Below the pieces are notes generated by a model. It was not told the origin of the DNA. It worked only from the letters and a program-made list of their open reading frames with translations, and did no database searches. The translations under genes and the position numbers were made by a program. Shown piece after piece: positions 33,531 through 43,261 of a DNA stretch of 53,440 bases. Origin of the DNA: Bernardetiaceae bacterium (GTDB taxonomy: Bacteria; Bacteroidota; Bacteroidia; Cytophagales; Thermoflexibacteraceae); NCBI GenBank assembly GCA_025057115.1, contig JANWWZ010000018.1, forward strand, positions 1 through 53,440, read 5' to 3'. The first letter of the stretch is position 1, and each line of letters starts with the position of its first letter.

Positions 33531-36191
33531 ATGATGACCAGTAACCAAATCCGTCAACAATTTTTAGATTTTTTCATCAAAAAGTGCGGGCATACTTACG
33601 TGCATTCAGCGCCTATGGTGCTGAAAAACGACCCTACGCTGATGTTTTCTAACTCTGGCATGGTGCAGTTTAAAGACTACTTTTTAGGCAATCGCACTCC
33701 TGAGCACAAGCGCGTGGTAAACTCTCAAAAATGCTTGCGCGTCTCAGGTAAGCACAACGACTTGGAAGATGTAGGGCTGGATACCTACCACCACACTATG
33801 TTTGAAATGCTGGGTAACTGGTCATTTGGCGATTATTTTAAAAAAGAAGCCATTGCATGGGCGTGGGAATTGCTCACCCAAGTGTATAACTTGCCTAAAG
33901 ACCGCCTCTACGTTACTGTTTTCGGCGGCGATGAACAAGAAGGCATTCCCCGCGACGAAGAAGCACGCCAATTTTGGCTTGAACACATAGAAGAATCTCG
34001 CATCCTTTACGGAGGCAAAAAAGATAACTTCTGGGAAATGGGCGACCAAGGACCTTGTGGACCCTGTTCAGAAATTCATATCGACTTGCGTTCCGACCTG
34101 GAGCGCCAACAAGTAGCAGGACACTTGCTCATCAACAAAGACCATCCTCAAGTTATAGAAATATGGAATCTAGTTTTTATGCAATTCAACCGCAGGGCAG
34201 ATGGCAGCCTTGAACCCTTACCTGATAAACACGTTGATACAGGCATGGGCTTTGAACGACTGGTGCGCGCCCTACAAGGAAAAGACTCTAACTATGACAC
34301 GGATATTTTTCAACCATTGATCCAACATCTAGAAAAGCAATCGGGAAAGAACTATCATCAGGCAGAAAAGCAAAACAGCAAAGTGGCTGTAGCAATGCGC
34401 GTAGTAGCTGACCATGTGCGCGCAGTGACTTTTGCTATTGCCGATGGACAACTGCCCTCCAACACTAAAGCAGGGTATGTTATTCGACGCATTTTGCGCC
34501 GTGCAGTTCGGTATGGATATACTTTTTTAGGCTTTCGCCAACCTTTTATGTGCAAGTTAGTGCCCTTGCTAGCAGACCAGTTTGCCCACATCTTCCCCGA
34601 AGTAAAAGCTCAGCAAGATTTTATTGCCAGCGTCATTAGCCAAGAAGAAGCCGCTTTTTTGCGAACTTTGGAAAATGGCTTGCAAATGCTCGATCACCTC
34701 ATGGCGCATGCTAGCGAAAAAGTGATTAACGGGCAGACAGCTTTTGAACTGTATGATACCTATGGCTTTCCCCTCGACCTTACTGCATTAATTGCCCGTG
34801 AACACGGTTTCAAAGTAGACGAAGCGGGCTTTCAGAGGGCTATGCAACAGCAGAAGGAGCGTTCTCGACATGCAGCCGCTGCGGAAAAAGGCGACTGGGT
34901 CATTTTAGAGCCCTCCGAAGAACCCACCGAATTTGTAGGCTATCAAAGTGATGAAGCTCTTGCTCGCCTGTTGCGTTATCGTCGCATTATTGATAAAAAA
35001 GGAGTTCAATATCAAATTATACTAGACCGAACTCCCTTCTACGCTGAGAGCGGCGGACAAGTTGGCGATACGGGCATTTTAGTCCTTCATGGAGAGCATC
35101 CTCGAAAAATTCACATCATAGATACAAAAAAAGAAATTGATCAAATTGTCCATCTTACTTACGACAATTTGCCAGAAATTATAGCTGATCATTCGCAGGC
35201 TCCTTTGGTGACTGCTATTATAGACAGCCAGCGTCGGCGACTCATAGAAGCCAATCATACGGCTACTCATTTAATGCATGCAGCGCTGCGGCAAGTGCTC
35301 GGCAATCACGTCATGCAAAAAGGCTCTTTAGTGAGTGATGCTCTGCTGCGCTTTGACTTTTCTCACTTTGCCAGAATGACCAGCGCAGAAATTGAACAAG
35401 TTGAAAAAATTGTCAATGCCAAAATCCGCCAGAATATCCCCTTGGAGGAACAGCGGAATGTTCCCATAGAGCAGGCTAAGGCGATGGGAGCTATGGCGCT
35501 TTTTGGAGAAAAGTACGGAGAGTTTGTGCGGGTAGTTACTTTTGACAAAAATTTTAGCATAGAGCTCTGTGGTGGTACGCACGTCCCGCAAACAGGTGTT
35601 ATCGGACAGTTTAAAATCATTTCTGAGAGTTCTTCAGCAGCAGGAGTGCGGCGCATTGAGGCTCTCACTTCCTCGAAAGCGGAGGAGTATATTTACCACC
35701 AGCTTGCCTTGCTAGAACAAGTGCGCACTTTGCTGAAAAATCCTAAAGATTTAGTCAAAGCGGTAGAAAATCTGCTCCACGAAAAGCAAGCTCTTCAAAA
35801 GGAAATAGACCGCCTACACCATGAAGCATTGCAGGAGGTCAAGCGTACACTGCTGGCAAAAATTGCCCGCAAAAACGGTGTAGAATTCTTAGCCGAGCAA
35901 GTGCGCGTTCCCAAACCTGAATTGCTAAAAACCCTTGCCTTCCAACTTAGGCAAGAAACCCAATCCCTTTTTGCAGTCCTCACAGCTGTGGTGGATGACA
36001 AAGTCCACATTGCTGTTATGCTAGCCGACTCTTTAGTCAAAGAACATGGATTGAATGCCTCCCAAATTGCCAAAGAACTTGCCAAACTAGTAGAAGGTGG
36101 CGGAGGTGGACAGCCATTTTTCGCCACTGCAGCCGGTAGCAATATCGCCAATGTGAGCAAAGTACTAGCTGCTGCCAATGAATGGTTATAA
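33531..36191 (+). CDS. alaS: Alanine-tRNA ligase
   Basis: Charges tRNA-Ala and edits mischarged Ser/Gly. The 886-residue protein has the class II core (SNSGMVQFKDYFLG, RVSGKHNDLEDVG, FEMLGNWSFGDYFKKEA), RRILRRAVRYGY, the editing-domain zinc ligands (NHTATHLMHAAL and ELCGGTHVPQTG) and the glycine-rich C-Ala end (GGGGGQPFFATAAG). The frame is open from TTG 33501, but that codon lies in the promoter; ATG 33531, or ATG 33534 directly after it, is right. Confidence 0.97.
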   Translation: MMTSNQIRQQFLDFFIKKCGHTYVHSAPMVLKNDPTLMFSNSGMVQFKDYFLGNRTPEHKRVVNSQKCLRVSGKHNDLEDVGLDTYHHTMFEMLGNWSFGDYFKKEAIAWAWELLTQVYNLPKDRLYVTVFGGDEQEGIPRDEEARQFWLEHIEESRILYGGKKDNFWEMGDQGPCGPCSEIHIDLRSDLERQQVAGHLLINKDHPQVIEIWNLVFMQFNRRADGSLEPLPDKHVDTGMGFERLVRALQGKDSNYDTDIFQPLIQHLEKQSGKNYHQAEKQNSKVAVAMRVVADHVRAVTFAIADGQLPSNTKAGYVIRRILRRAVRYGYTFLGFRQPFMCKLVPLLADQFAHIFPEVKAQQDFIASVISQEEAAFLRTLENGLQMLDHLMAHASEKVINGQTAFELYDTYGFPLDLTALIAREHGFKVDEAGFQRAMQQQKERSRHAAAAEKGDWVILEPSEEPTEFVGYQSDEALARLLRYRRIIDKKGVQYQIILDRTPFYAESGGQVGDTGILVLHGEHPRKIHIIDTKKEIDQIVHLTYDNLPEIIADHSQAPLVTAIIDSQRRRLIEANHTATHLMHAALRQVLGNHVMQKGSLVSDALLRFDFSHFARMTSAEIEQVEKIVNAKIRQNIPLEEQRNVPIEQAKAMGAMALFGEKYGEFVRVVTFDKNFSIELCGGTHVPQTGVIGQFKIISESSSAAGVRRIEALTSSKAEEYIYHQLALLEQVRTLLKNPKDLVKAVENLLHEKQALQKEIDRLHHEALQEVKRTLLAKIARKNGVEFLAEQVRVPKPELLKTLAFQLRQETQSLFAVLTAVVDDKVHIAVMLADSLVKEHGLNASQIAKELAKLVEGGGGGQPFFATAAGSNIANVSKVLAAANEWL

Positions 36192-36216
36192 GCACGAGCT
36201 CAATAGTGGCAGGTGA

Positions 36217-36240
36217 AACCCTAGCGTGGGTTCTTTTTTT
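36217..36240 (+). terminator. Probable terminator of alaS
   Basis: AACCC (36217-36221) and GGGTT (36228-36232), a 6-nt loop, then C and seven Ts. A 5-bp stem, weak but well placed 26 bp after alaS; it overlaps the stop codon of the convergent glycosidase gene. Confidence 0.5.
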
Positions 36241-37858
36241 CTATTGCTATCTTTTTGTAAATATTTAGCAAGGTAATTACAAAGTCGGTCCAAGTTCCAG
36301 GAGTGCGCAACTTTACCAGAGGCGAAAAAACAGCTTTGCTTTCTTGGTAGAGTCTGTTGAGTGCTGTTACCGCGTAGCGATACTGACCGTCTGCAGGAAG
36401 GTTTTGGTCTAAGAAAGTGTTTTCGGGACCTGTGACAGCAATAAGATGAGCAGGATTCTCTAAGTTCAGAGCTTGGTTAGCAGGCGCGCGATAAATAGCA
36501 TAATAGCGAACAGCACGCTGTAACCCTGTTTTTTGGTCAGGAGGACTCCAGCGCAGTAAGGCTCCTTTTTTGGACTGCAAAACTTCTAACTCTGTAGGAG
36601 GTAAAGGAGGCGTGCCTGCTTTCCAGGGCATCAATGGCGGAAGGGCAATGTATTTGTAAAAATTTTCTCGCAGAGAATCAGCAATGCCATTAGGATTGGA
36701 CACCAAGGAGCGCGAACTGAAGAAAATACTTCCTTGCACTTTGCCGTTTTTGCTGCGGTTGTGGCGAATCTGTTCTGGCAGTTGAGTAGGCTTTGCCCAG
36801 GCAAGATCGCCGTTGGGTTGAGGAATTGCCTTGTAAGCGGCCTGACCAATATACACATGCCGCCCAAAGCTGTTTTCCGCCCACCAATCTACTAAAGTTT
36901 TGTAAGGAATTTTGTCAAATTCTATGCTAAAATAGACCTGTGGAGCCACATAGTCAATCCATCCCTTTTCTAACCATAGTCGCACATCGGCATAGAGGTG
37001 GTCGTAACAAGTTTGCCCTGCTTGAGTAGGCGAGCCGCGCACATCTTGACTGCGATTGCGCCAAACGCCAAAGGGACTGATGCCAAATTTTACATACGGC
37101 TTTATTTGCTTGATTTGCAGGGAAATACTTTCAATGAGTTTGTTTACGTTGTCTCTTCTCCAATCTTCTATTTTGGTAAATCCCTTGCCGTATTGCTTGT
37201 AAGTAAGTGAATCGTTAAATACCTGTCCTTGAATTGGATAGGGATAAAAATAATCGTCAAAATGGATGCCGTCTATGTCGTAACGGCGTACGATATCAGC
37301 CACGACGTCGGTAATGTATTGGCGCACTTCTGGAATGCCAGGGTTGAACAGTTTCATTTTACCGTAGGTTATAAACCACTCTGGCTTGCGGCGCGTAATA
37401 TGGTCGGGGTGGATTTTAAGGGAATCGTTGTCAAACTGAGCGCGGTAAGGGTTGATCCACGCGTGAAATTCCATGCCGCGTCGATGCGTTTCTTCAATCA
37501 TAAATTGCAAGGGATCGTAAAAAGGTTCGGGCATGGTGCCTTGTTTGCCCGTGAGCCACTCGGACCAAGTTTCAAGAGCACTAAAGTAAAATGCATCCGT
37601 AGCAGGGCGCACTTGCACAATGAGAGCATTCATGCCATTGCGCCGATGGAAGTCCAGCAAATTAATAAACTCTTCTTGCTGTTGAACGGAGGACAATCCT
37701 TTAGCAGAGGGCCAATCGATATTAGCAACTGTGGCTATCCAAACAGCGCGGAATTCTCTCTTTGGTGAAAAAGGTTGTGCTATTGCATTGACGCAAAAAA
37801 AAACTAAGAGCCCTCCTGTTTTGGCAATTTGCCACAATGGTTTAGCTAATTTTTGCAT
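36221..37858 (-). CDS. GHL10-type glycosyl hydrolase family protein with C-terminal Fn3-like domain
   Basis: A 545-residue exported protein: signal peptide ending NAIAQ, then a TIM-barrel GHL10/DUF187 domain (EFRAVWIATVANIDWPS, EFHAWINPYRAQF, DIDGIHFDDYFYPYP with the likely acidic catalytic residues, KFGISPFGVWRNRSQD) and a C-terminal fibronectin III-like part (ALLRWSPPDQKTGLQRAVRY). Relatives such as YngK are linked to cell wall or exopolysaccharide hydrolysis; the substrate is not known. Its ATG shares a base with the sigma factor's stop (TGATG), so it depends on reinitiation from that gene. TTG 37861 is only the adjacent codon. Confidence 0.86.
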   Translation of the reverse strand: MQKLAKPLWQIAKTGGLLVFFCVNAIAQPFSPKREFRAVWIATVANIDWPSAKGLSSVQQQEEFINLLDFHRRNGMNALIVQVRPATDAFYFSALETWSEWLTGKQGTMPEPFYDPLQFMIEETHRRGMEFHAWINPYRAQFDNDSLKIHPDHITRRKPEWFITYGKMKLFNPGIPEVRQYITDVVADIVRRYDIDGIHFDDYFYPYPIQGQVFNDSLTYKQYGKGFTKIEDWRRDNVNKLIESISLQIKQIKPYVKFGISPFGVWRNRSQDVRGSPTQAGQTCYDHLYADVRLWLEKGWIDYVAPQVYFSIEFDKIPYKTLVDWWAENSFGRHVYIGQAAYKAIPQPNGDLAWAKPTQLPEQIRHNRSKNGKVQGSIFFSSRSLVSNPNGIADSLRENFYKYIALPPLMPWKAGTPPLPPTELEVLQSKKGALLRWSPPDQKTGLQRAVRYYAIYRAPANQALNLENPAHLIAVTGPENTFLDQNLPADGQYRYAVTALNRLYQESKAVFSPLVKLRTPGTWTDFVITLLNIYKKIAIEKKNPR

Positions 37859-38511
37859 CAAAGTATGTCTTTTTTAGAGCGAGCAATGTCGTAGAGGAGT
37901 TCGCGGGCGCGGTGGAGTTGAGCTTTAATGGTTCCCAAAGGAGCGTTGAGCTGCTGGGCGATTTCTTCGTAAGAAAGTTCTTCAAAGTAGCGCAATTGCA
38001 CCAAGCGTTGATATTTATCTGGCAACAAGGTTACCATAGTGCGCACAATTTCGATTTTTTGCAAGTTAATGGCATTTTCCTGCGGATTGAGATTTTCATC
38101 GCGGATGTCTATATCTACTGGATCGCCGCTTTCATCGGAAAATCCTGCACTGATGCTAGTGGTTTCTAACCTTTTGCGGCGAATAAAATCTATGCAATTG
38201 TTGGTAGCAATGCGAAAAAGCCAAGTGCTGAACGTATAGTCTTTTTTAAACTTAGGCAAGTTTCGAAAGGCTTTGGCAAAAGCCTCGATAGTCAAGTCAT
38301 CAGCATCATCGGGGTTGCGCACCATTTTAAGCAAGGTGTGATAAACTGCCTTTTTATAGCGACGCATTAACTCTGCATATGCTTTTTCATCTCCTTCGAT
38401 GGCACGATCTATTAGTTTAAAATCGCTTAGCGCTCTGCTGGAGAAAAATCGCTCATTGTCCTGTTGCTGTTCTTCGTTGTCGCTGCCAGTTGTAGGATTG
38501 TTTACTTCCAT
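37858..38511 (-). CDS. ECF-type RNA polymerase sigma factor
   Basis: A 217-residue sigma-70-family alternative sigma factor. Region 2: AVYHTLLKMVRNPDDADDLT followed by EAFAKAFRNLPKFK and STWLFRIATNNCIDFIRRKR. Region 4 is a helix-turn-helix: YQRLVQLRYFEELSYEEIAQ followed by GTIKAQLHRARELL. There is a 35-residue acidic/Gln-rich N-terminus. No anti-sigma gene is adjacent. It overlaps the glycosyltransferase by 10 bp upstream and the GHL10 gene by one base downstream, so it sits inside a coupled three-gene unit. Regulon unknown; envelope maintenance is inferred from the neighbours. Confidence 0.93.
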   Translation of the reverse strand: MEVNNPTTGSDNEEQQQDNERFFSSRALSDFKLIDRAIEGDEKAYAELMRRYKKAVYHTLLKMVRNPDDADDLTIEAFAKAFRNLPKFKKDYTFSTWLFRIATNNCIDFIRRKRLETTSISAGFSDESGDPVDIDIRDENLNPQENAINLQKIEIVRTMVTLLPDKYQRLVQLRYFEELSYEEIAQQLNAPLGTIKAQLHRARELLYDIARSKKDIL

Positions 38512-39638
38512 TTCACTTTATTGCTGATTAACACGGAAAAAGCCGTAGAAATATAGTAAATTACATAAAAAAAATCCAATATTGGATACCAGAAAGGGCT
38601 AAACACCTCCCCTACCTTTTTAGCACAAAGATAGGCAATACTTGCCAGTAAAGCCCAGCGAATCAGCACCATCCCTCCTACTAAAGCAGTTGCTTGCCAC
38701 TGCTGAGCCGTAAAAGTGAGGGCTATTGCCACCAGAGGCAATAAGGTAGCTATTATGTTCAGTGTTGTATTAAAACCTAGCCAGAATTTGTCTTTAAGCC
38801 GATAGTACTTTCCCACAGAAAGGTGACGGCGCTTTTGTTGCCACCATTGGCTCCAACTAGTTTTGGGAAAGGAGTACACCAATGCTTCAGCGCCAAGAGC
38901 TACAGCTGTATTGCTGCTTCTAGCTACCTTGTTAACAAATAAATCATCATCCCCGCCAGTGATGTGCTGATGCTTGCCAAAACCTTTATTATCCATGAAC
39001 ACACTTTTTGTGTAAGCCAAATTGCGCCCCACGCCCATGTAAGGGAATCCCCATAAGGCTGCAGATAAATACTGCATTCCTGTCAAGAGGGTTTCATAGC
39101 AGATGAAGCGATTTAAAAATCCCTTTTGTGGATAGTAAGGAGAATACCCTAGCACAATTTGTTTTCCATTGCTAAAATGGGCAGCCATGGTAGCTAGCCA
39201 TCGGTTGGATTGGGGACGGCAGTCGGCATCGGTCAAAATGAGGTAGTTGTATTGAGCAGCTTTGATAGCAAGGGTTAAGGCGTATTTTTTAGGGTGAATT
39301 CCTGGAGGAGTATATTGGACCGTAACCACCTTAAGTTGTTGAAATGATTGACTGGCTGTTTTGAGCAACCAAAAAGTTTCATCGGTGGAATTGTCATCAG
39401 CAATAATTATTTCATAAGGTGCGGGATAGTCTTGCTCGAGCAACAAAGGAAGCAAGTGCGCTAGGTGGTCGCATTCGTTGCGCGCTACCACAATCACAGA
39501 AACTCCTACTGAAGGGGAAGAAAGGGGAGCAGGTTTGAAAAACGCTAATCGTCCAAACCATACCCCTTGAAAAAGGACTTGTAACGCTATCGCAAAGCTG
39601 GCAACAACTGAAATATTCCAATAAAATCCTTCTTCCAC
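38502..39638 (-). CDS. Family 2 glycosyltransferase, membrane-bound
   Basis: A 378-residue membrane GT2 enzyme: one N-terminal helix, a catalytic domain with VSVIVVARNECDHLAHLLPL, YEIIIADDNSTDETFW, YLILTDADCRPQ (DxD) and GGDDDLFVNKVAR (acceptor-site acid), then three C-terminal helices. A QQKRRH motif sits where QxxRW occurs in processive GT2 enzymes (WSQWWQQKRRHLS). It likely makes a glycolipid or exopolysaccharide. Translation begins at GTG 39638; no ATG is available. It is the first gene of the coupled run with the sigma factor and glycosidase. Confidence 0.87.
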   Translation of the reverse strand: MEEGFYWNISVVASFAIALQVLFQGVWFGRLAFFKPAPLSSPSVGVSVIVVARNECDHLAHLLPLLLEQDYPAPYEIIIADDNSTDETFWLLKTASQSFQQLKVVTVQYTPPGIHPKKYALTLAIKAAQYNYLILTDADCRPQSNRWLATMAAHFSNGKQIVLGYSPYYPQKGFLNRFICYETLLTGMQYLSAALWGFPYMGVGRNLAYTKSVFMDNKGFGKHQHITGGDDDLFVNKVARSSNTAVALGAEALVYSFPKTSWSQWWQQKRRHLSVGKYYRLKDKFWLGFNTTLNIIATLLPLVAIALTFTAQQWQATALVGGMVLIRWALLASIAYLCAKKVGEVFSPFWYPILDFFYVIYYISTAFSVLISNKVKWK

Positions 39639-39825
39639 TGAGGAAATGGGGGTAGATTGAGAGAGTAAAATTAAAGTCCACTCTTGGCAAATAAAGCTGT
39701 GCCGTTACAAATTAATCTTCTTGTAATACTTTGCTCAAAACTGGGCTACTTGAAAAACATGCTCTTTGCTCAAAAGAGTCATCAGGCTATATTATTTTTT
39801 GCCCAAAGCCAAAAGTATTGAAGCG

Positions 39826-40653
39826 ATGACCTTCCAGTTTTTTAGCGGTCGCAGGGCTGCCCTTGCTACCATGCACGGAAAAGAGAAAATTATTGCCCCT
39901 CCCCTGTTTGAACATTTGGGCTTGCAAGTAGAAGTTGCTCAAGTCAATACCGATGCATTTGGCACGTTTACAGGAGAAATAGAGCGCCGAGGAACTCCCT
40001 TAGAAGCGGCAAGGCAAAAGTGCTGTGCAGCTATTGAGCAAACAGGTTTGCCTATTGGCATTGCCAGTGAGGGATCCTTTGGACCCCATCCCACCGTACC
40101 TTTTGTAGCTTCCAACCACGAAATTGTAATGCTCCTAGATGAAGAACTAGGCATTCAGGTGGTTGGTCAATGCTTGACAGCAGAGACAAACTTTGCCCAT
40201 CAAGTTGTCCACTCTATAGAAGAAGCAGTTGCCTTTGCTGAGAAAGTAGGTTTTCCTTCGCATGGGCTCATTGTAAGAGGAAAAAGCCTTACAAAAGGCA
40301 TTTGCGACTACAAACTACTCTCTGAAGTAGTAAGCAATGCTTTAGCAACTCAACCTTCGGTACAATTGGAAACTGACATGCGAGCAATGTATAACCCTAC
40401 TCGGCAAAAAGCCATTGCAGCCGCTGTTGCGGATTTAATAGAGCGCTTGCAGCAGTTGTGCCCAGCTTGTGGAAAGCCTGGTTGGGGCAAAAAAAATTCA
40501 ATTCCTGGCTTGCCTTGCAGCTGGTGCGGCTTACCCACCTCTCTTCCTGTAGGTTACCTCATGGAATGCCCCGCATGTGGTTACCAAGAAGAAAAAATCA
40601 CTACCTCTGAGCAATACGCCGACCCAGCTTATTGCTCATTTTGCAATCCCTAA
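39826..40653 (+). CDS. DUF6671-like protein with zinc-ribbon C-terminus
   Basis: A 275-residue soluble protein starting MTFQFFSGRRAALATMHGKE (ATG 39826 chosen over the frame's first codon at 39766). The main domain has a conserved look (PTVPFVASNHEIVMLLDEEL, IVRGKSLTKGICDYKLLSEV, TDMRAMYNPTRQKAIAAA). The C-terminus carries two CxxC pairs, CPACGKPGW and CSWCGLP, then CPACGYQ and CSFCNP, which should bind two zinc ions. From memory this is the DUF6671 family; function unknown. It ends 4 bp before the stop of the convergent proA. Confidence 0.65.
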   Translation: MTFQFFSGRRAALATMHGKEKIIAPPLFEHLGLQVEVAQVNTDAFGTFTGEIERRGTPLEAARQKCCAAIEQTGLPIGIASEGSFGPHPTVPFVASNHEIVMLLDEELGIQVVGQCLTAETNFAHQVVHSIEEAVAFAEKVGFPSHGLIVRGKSLTKGICDYKLLSEVVSNALATQPSVQLETDMRAMYNPTRQKAIAAAVADLIERLQQLCPACGKPGWGKKNSIPGLPCSWCGLPTSLPVGYLMECPACGYQEEKITTSEQYADPAYCSFCNP

Positions 40654-40657
40654 AAAG

Positions 40658-41905
40658 TTAGGGTCTTGTATGTCCATTGCCCCAAACTTTCCACTTGTAG
40701 CTAGTCAGTTCGGGCAAAGCCATAGGACCACGCGCATGGAGCTTTTGCGTACTAATTCCTATTTCTGCCCCCATGCCAAACTGGGCACCGTCAGTAAAAG
40801 CGGTAGAAGCATTGGCATACACAGCAGCAGCATCTACATGGTTGAGGAACTGCTCTATGACGTTAGCATCTTCCGCTACGATGGCTTCGCTATGGCGGGA
40901 AGAATAAGTAGCAATGTGTGCAAGAGCTTCTTGTAAACTAGCCACTGTTTTGATGCTCATTTTGTAGTCCAAAAATTCTGTTCCAAAGTGATGTGGCTCG
41001 GCAGGTTGCAAGAGTTGGGCGGGATAGTGACCGTGCAAAGCCTCAAAAGAAGGCTTATCAGCGAAAATGATGACGTTTTTTTGACTAAGCGGACTTGCTA
41101 TAACGGGCAAACGAGGCAGTACGTCTTGATGTACAACAAGGCAATCTAATGCATTGCAGACACTTACTCGGCGCGTTTTGGCATTGTAAACAATTTTAGC
41201 AGCTTTCTCTATGTCTGCACTTTGGTCTATATAGGTATGCACAATGCCTGCTCCTGTTTCTATGACTGGGATGCGCGCATGTTGTCTTACATAGTCGATG
41301 AGGGATTGGCTGCCGCGCGGAATGAGTACATCCACTTTGCCGATAGCTGTTAGGAGTTCTTCAGTAGCTTGGCGAGTGGGAGGCAGTAAGGTAACAGCAG
41401 CGGGGGGAATTCCGAAAATTTGCAAAGTTTGGTGAATAATTTTGACAATAGCTTCGTTAGTAGAGGACGCGTCACTGCCCCCTTTGAGCACTGCCACATT
41501 GCCCGACCGAAGGCACAAGGCTGTTACATCTAGCGTTACATTAGGACGCGACTCGTAGATAATTCCAACCACTCCCAACGGTACGCGTACCTTTTGCAGA
41601 TGCAGTCCGTTGGCTAAAGTGCGTTCCTCTATCACTTGACCTAGAGGCGAAGGTAGGGTTGCCACATTGCGTATATCAGCAGCAATGGCTGCAATGCGTT
41701 CTGGGGAGAGCAATAGTCGGTCGTACTTGGGATTATCCGCAGGCATGCGCGCCAAATCTTCTGCATTGGCTTGTAGAATTGCCTCTGCTTGCTCTTCTAC
41801 TGATTTGGCAAGCTGTTGGAGTAGTTGGGCGATGGTTTCTTGAGGCACTTGTGCTAACAATCGACTTGCTGATACGGCAGCCTCCAGAACTTGAGAAACG
41901 CTCAT
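40658..41905 (-). CDS. proA: Glutamate-5-semialdehyde dehydrogenase (gamma-glutamyl phosphate reductase)
   Basis: Reduces gamma-glutamyl phosphate to the semialdehyde in proline synthesis. The 415-residue protein has the ALDH-like core [45 protein letters not shown], the catalytic-Cys segment [15 protein letters not shown], and the C-terminal [20 protein letters not shown]. ProB (glutamate kinase) is not adjacent, so the pathway is split. ATG 41905. Near-touching convergent partner downstream. Confidence 0.96.
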   Translation of the reverse strand: MSVSQVLEAAVSASRLLAQVPQETIAQLLQQLAKSVEEQAEAILQANAEDLARMPADNPKYDRLLLSPERIAAIAADIRNVATLPSPLGQVIEERTLANGLHLQKVRVPLGVVGIIYESRPNVTLDVTALCLRSGNVAVLKGGSDASSTNEAIVKIIHQTLQIFGIPPAAVTLLPPTRQATEELLTAIGKVDVLIPRGSQSLIDYVRQHARIPVIETGAGIVHTYIDQSADIEKAAKIVYNAKTRRVSVCNALDCLVVHQDVLPRLPVIASPLSQKNVIIFADKPSFEALHGHYPAQLLQPAEPHHFGTEFLDYKMSIKTVASLQEALAHIATYSSRHSEAIVAEDANVIEQFLNHVDAAAVYANASTAFTDGAQFGMGAEIGISTQKLHARGPMALPELTSYKWKVWGNGHTRP

Positions 41906-41987
41906 AATTTCAATTAATTGGTAAACTTAGGTACCTTCTCAGGGCTCTTGGGCGCAACCTACGCAAAGCTATAGAACGGGAGCTATT

Positions 41988-42788
41988 TTATGCAAATAGT
42001 TGAATTTGACCACTAAAAACACACTCCGCTGGCCCAATAAGCCAAATGTCAAAAAAAATTCCTTCTTTGTAGTGAAAAGCTACTTTTAAATTCCCGCCGC
42101 GAGTCTGCACGTTGATAACTCGCTCAGCAGAGGAAGGGAGAGAATGGCAATTATAGTAGTGCGCCAGCGCTGCCGCAGTAACTCCTGTGCCGCAAGAATA
42201 GGTTTCCTCTTCCACGCCGCGCTCATAAGTGCGAACAAAAATGCTTTCTTTAGTGATTACTTCAACAAAATTGACATTAGTACCACCTGGAGCAAATTCT
42301 TCTGACCAACGGATTTTTTGGCCTTCCTCAAAAACGGGAAAACGGTCGATGTTTTTTTCGAACAACACCACGTGAGGAGAGCCTGTATTGAGAAAATAGC
42401 CATTTCGGTAAGGCTGAAGGTGTTTGACTTGAGTCATTTGAAGCCAAATGAGTCCTTCCTGATCCAGCTTTGCACGGTGCAAACCGTCAGCCGCCCAGAA
42501 CTCTGTATGATCCTTTGCCATTCCTAAACGATTGGCAAAGGCAACTGAACAGCGCCCTCCATTGCCGCAAAAACTGCCTTTCTTGCCATCGGCGTTGAAG
42601 TACACCATTTCAAAATCAAAATCGGCGTGGTTTTGTATCAAAATGAGCCCATCAGCACCAATGCCAAAACGGCGATGGCAGAGCCGACTGATCAGTGCTT
42701 GGTCTTCCACTGGAAAGCATTCCTGTCGATTATCTATCATCACAAAATCATTGCCTGTGCCTTGGTACTTGTAAAACTTTACTTCCAC
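41988..42788 (-). CDS. dapF: Diaminopimelate epimerase
   Basis: Interconverts LL- and meso-diaminopimelate for lysine and peptidoglycan. Motifs of the two symmetric halves: FYKYQGTGNDFVMIDN, FCGNGGRC (first catalytic Cys) and ETYSCGTGVTAAAL (second catalytic Cys). Length 266 residues from GTG 42788, which gives the usual start just before VKFYKYQGTGND; TTG 42821 is the only upstream alternative, and no ATG exists. It runs divergently from ruvX, whose first codon is also non-ATG. Confidence 0.95.
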   Translation of the reverse strand: MEVKFYKYQGTGNDFVMIDNRQECFPVEDQALISRLCHRRFGIGADGLILIQNHADFDFEMVYFNADGKKGSFCGNGGRCSVAFANRLGMAKDHTEFWAADGLHRAKLDQEGLIWLQMTQVKHLQPYRNGYFLNTGSPHVVLFEKNIDRFPVFEEGQKIRWSEEFAPGGTNVNFVEVITKESIFVRTYERGVEEETYSCGTGVTAAALAHYYNCHSLPSSAERVINVQTRGGNLKVAFHYKEGIFFDIWLIGPAECVFSGQIQLFA

Positions 42789-42832
42789 GTTTTTAGCGTT
42801 TGGGTTAATTTTGTGGTGCAATTTCTAAAAAA

Positions 42833-43261
42833 TTGGGCAGAATAATAGCCATTGACTACGGTAGCAAAAGAACTGGCATTGCCATAACCGATCCACTGCA
42901 GCTAATTGCTACGCCTTTGGAAACCGTCGCTACTGAAAAACTGATGGAGTTCCTCCAACATTACATGGCAAAGGAGCAAGTAGATGAAATTGTGGTTGGA
43001 ATGCCTAAAAAACTCAACAACGAAGAAACTGCAATGACTCCTCTTGTTAAAAAGTTTATTCAAGAATTGAAAAAAAAATTCCCCTGCCTGCCCATTTTCG
43101 AATTTGACGAGCGCCTGACCTCTACCATTGCCCTGCAAAGCATGATTCAAGGAGGCAGCCGAAAAAAAGACCGCATGCAAAAAACAGGAAACTTAGATAA
43201 AATCAGCGCTACCCTTATTCTTCAATCGTACATGGAACGCAAAAAGAACGCAAGTGTATGA
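42833..43261 (+). CDS. ruvX: Holliday junction resolvase-like YqgF/RuvX
   Basis: Putative Holliday-junction resolvase and pre-16S rRNA processing nuclease. The 142-residue protein has the RNase H-like catalytic start GRIIAIDYGSKRTGIAITD, the central EIVVGMPKKLNNEE and the FDERLTSTIALQSM segment. Start is TTG 42833: no ATG is available, and this TTG aligns with the family's initial Met. Its TGA overlaps the def ATG (ATGA). Confidence 0.92.
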   Translation: MGRIIAIDYGSKRTGIAITDPLQLIATPLETVATEKLMEFLQHYMAKEQVDEIVVGMPKKLNNEETAMTPLVKKFIQELKKKFPCLPIFEFDERLTSTIALQSMIQGGSRKKDRMQKTGNLDKISATLILQSYMERKKNASV

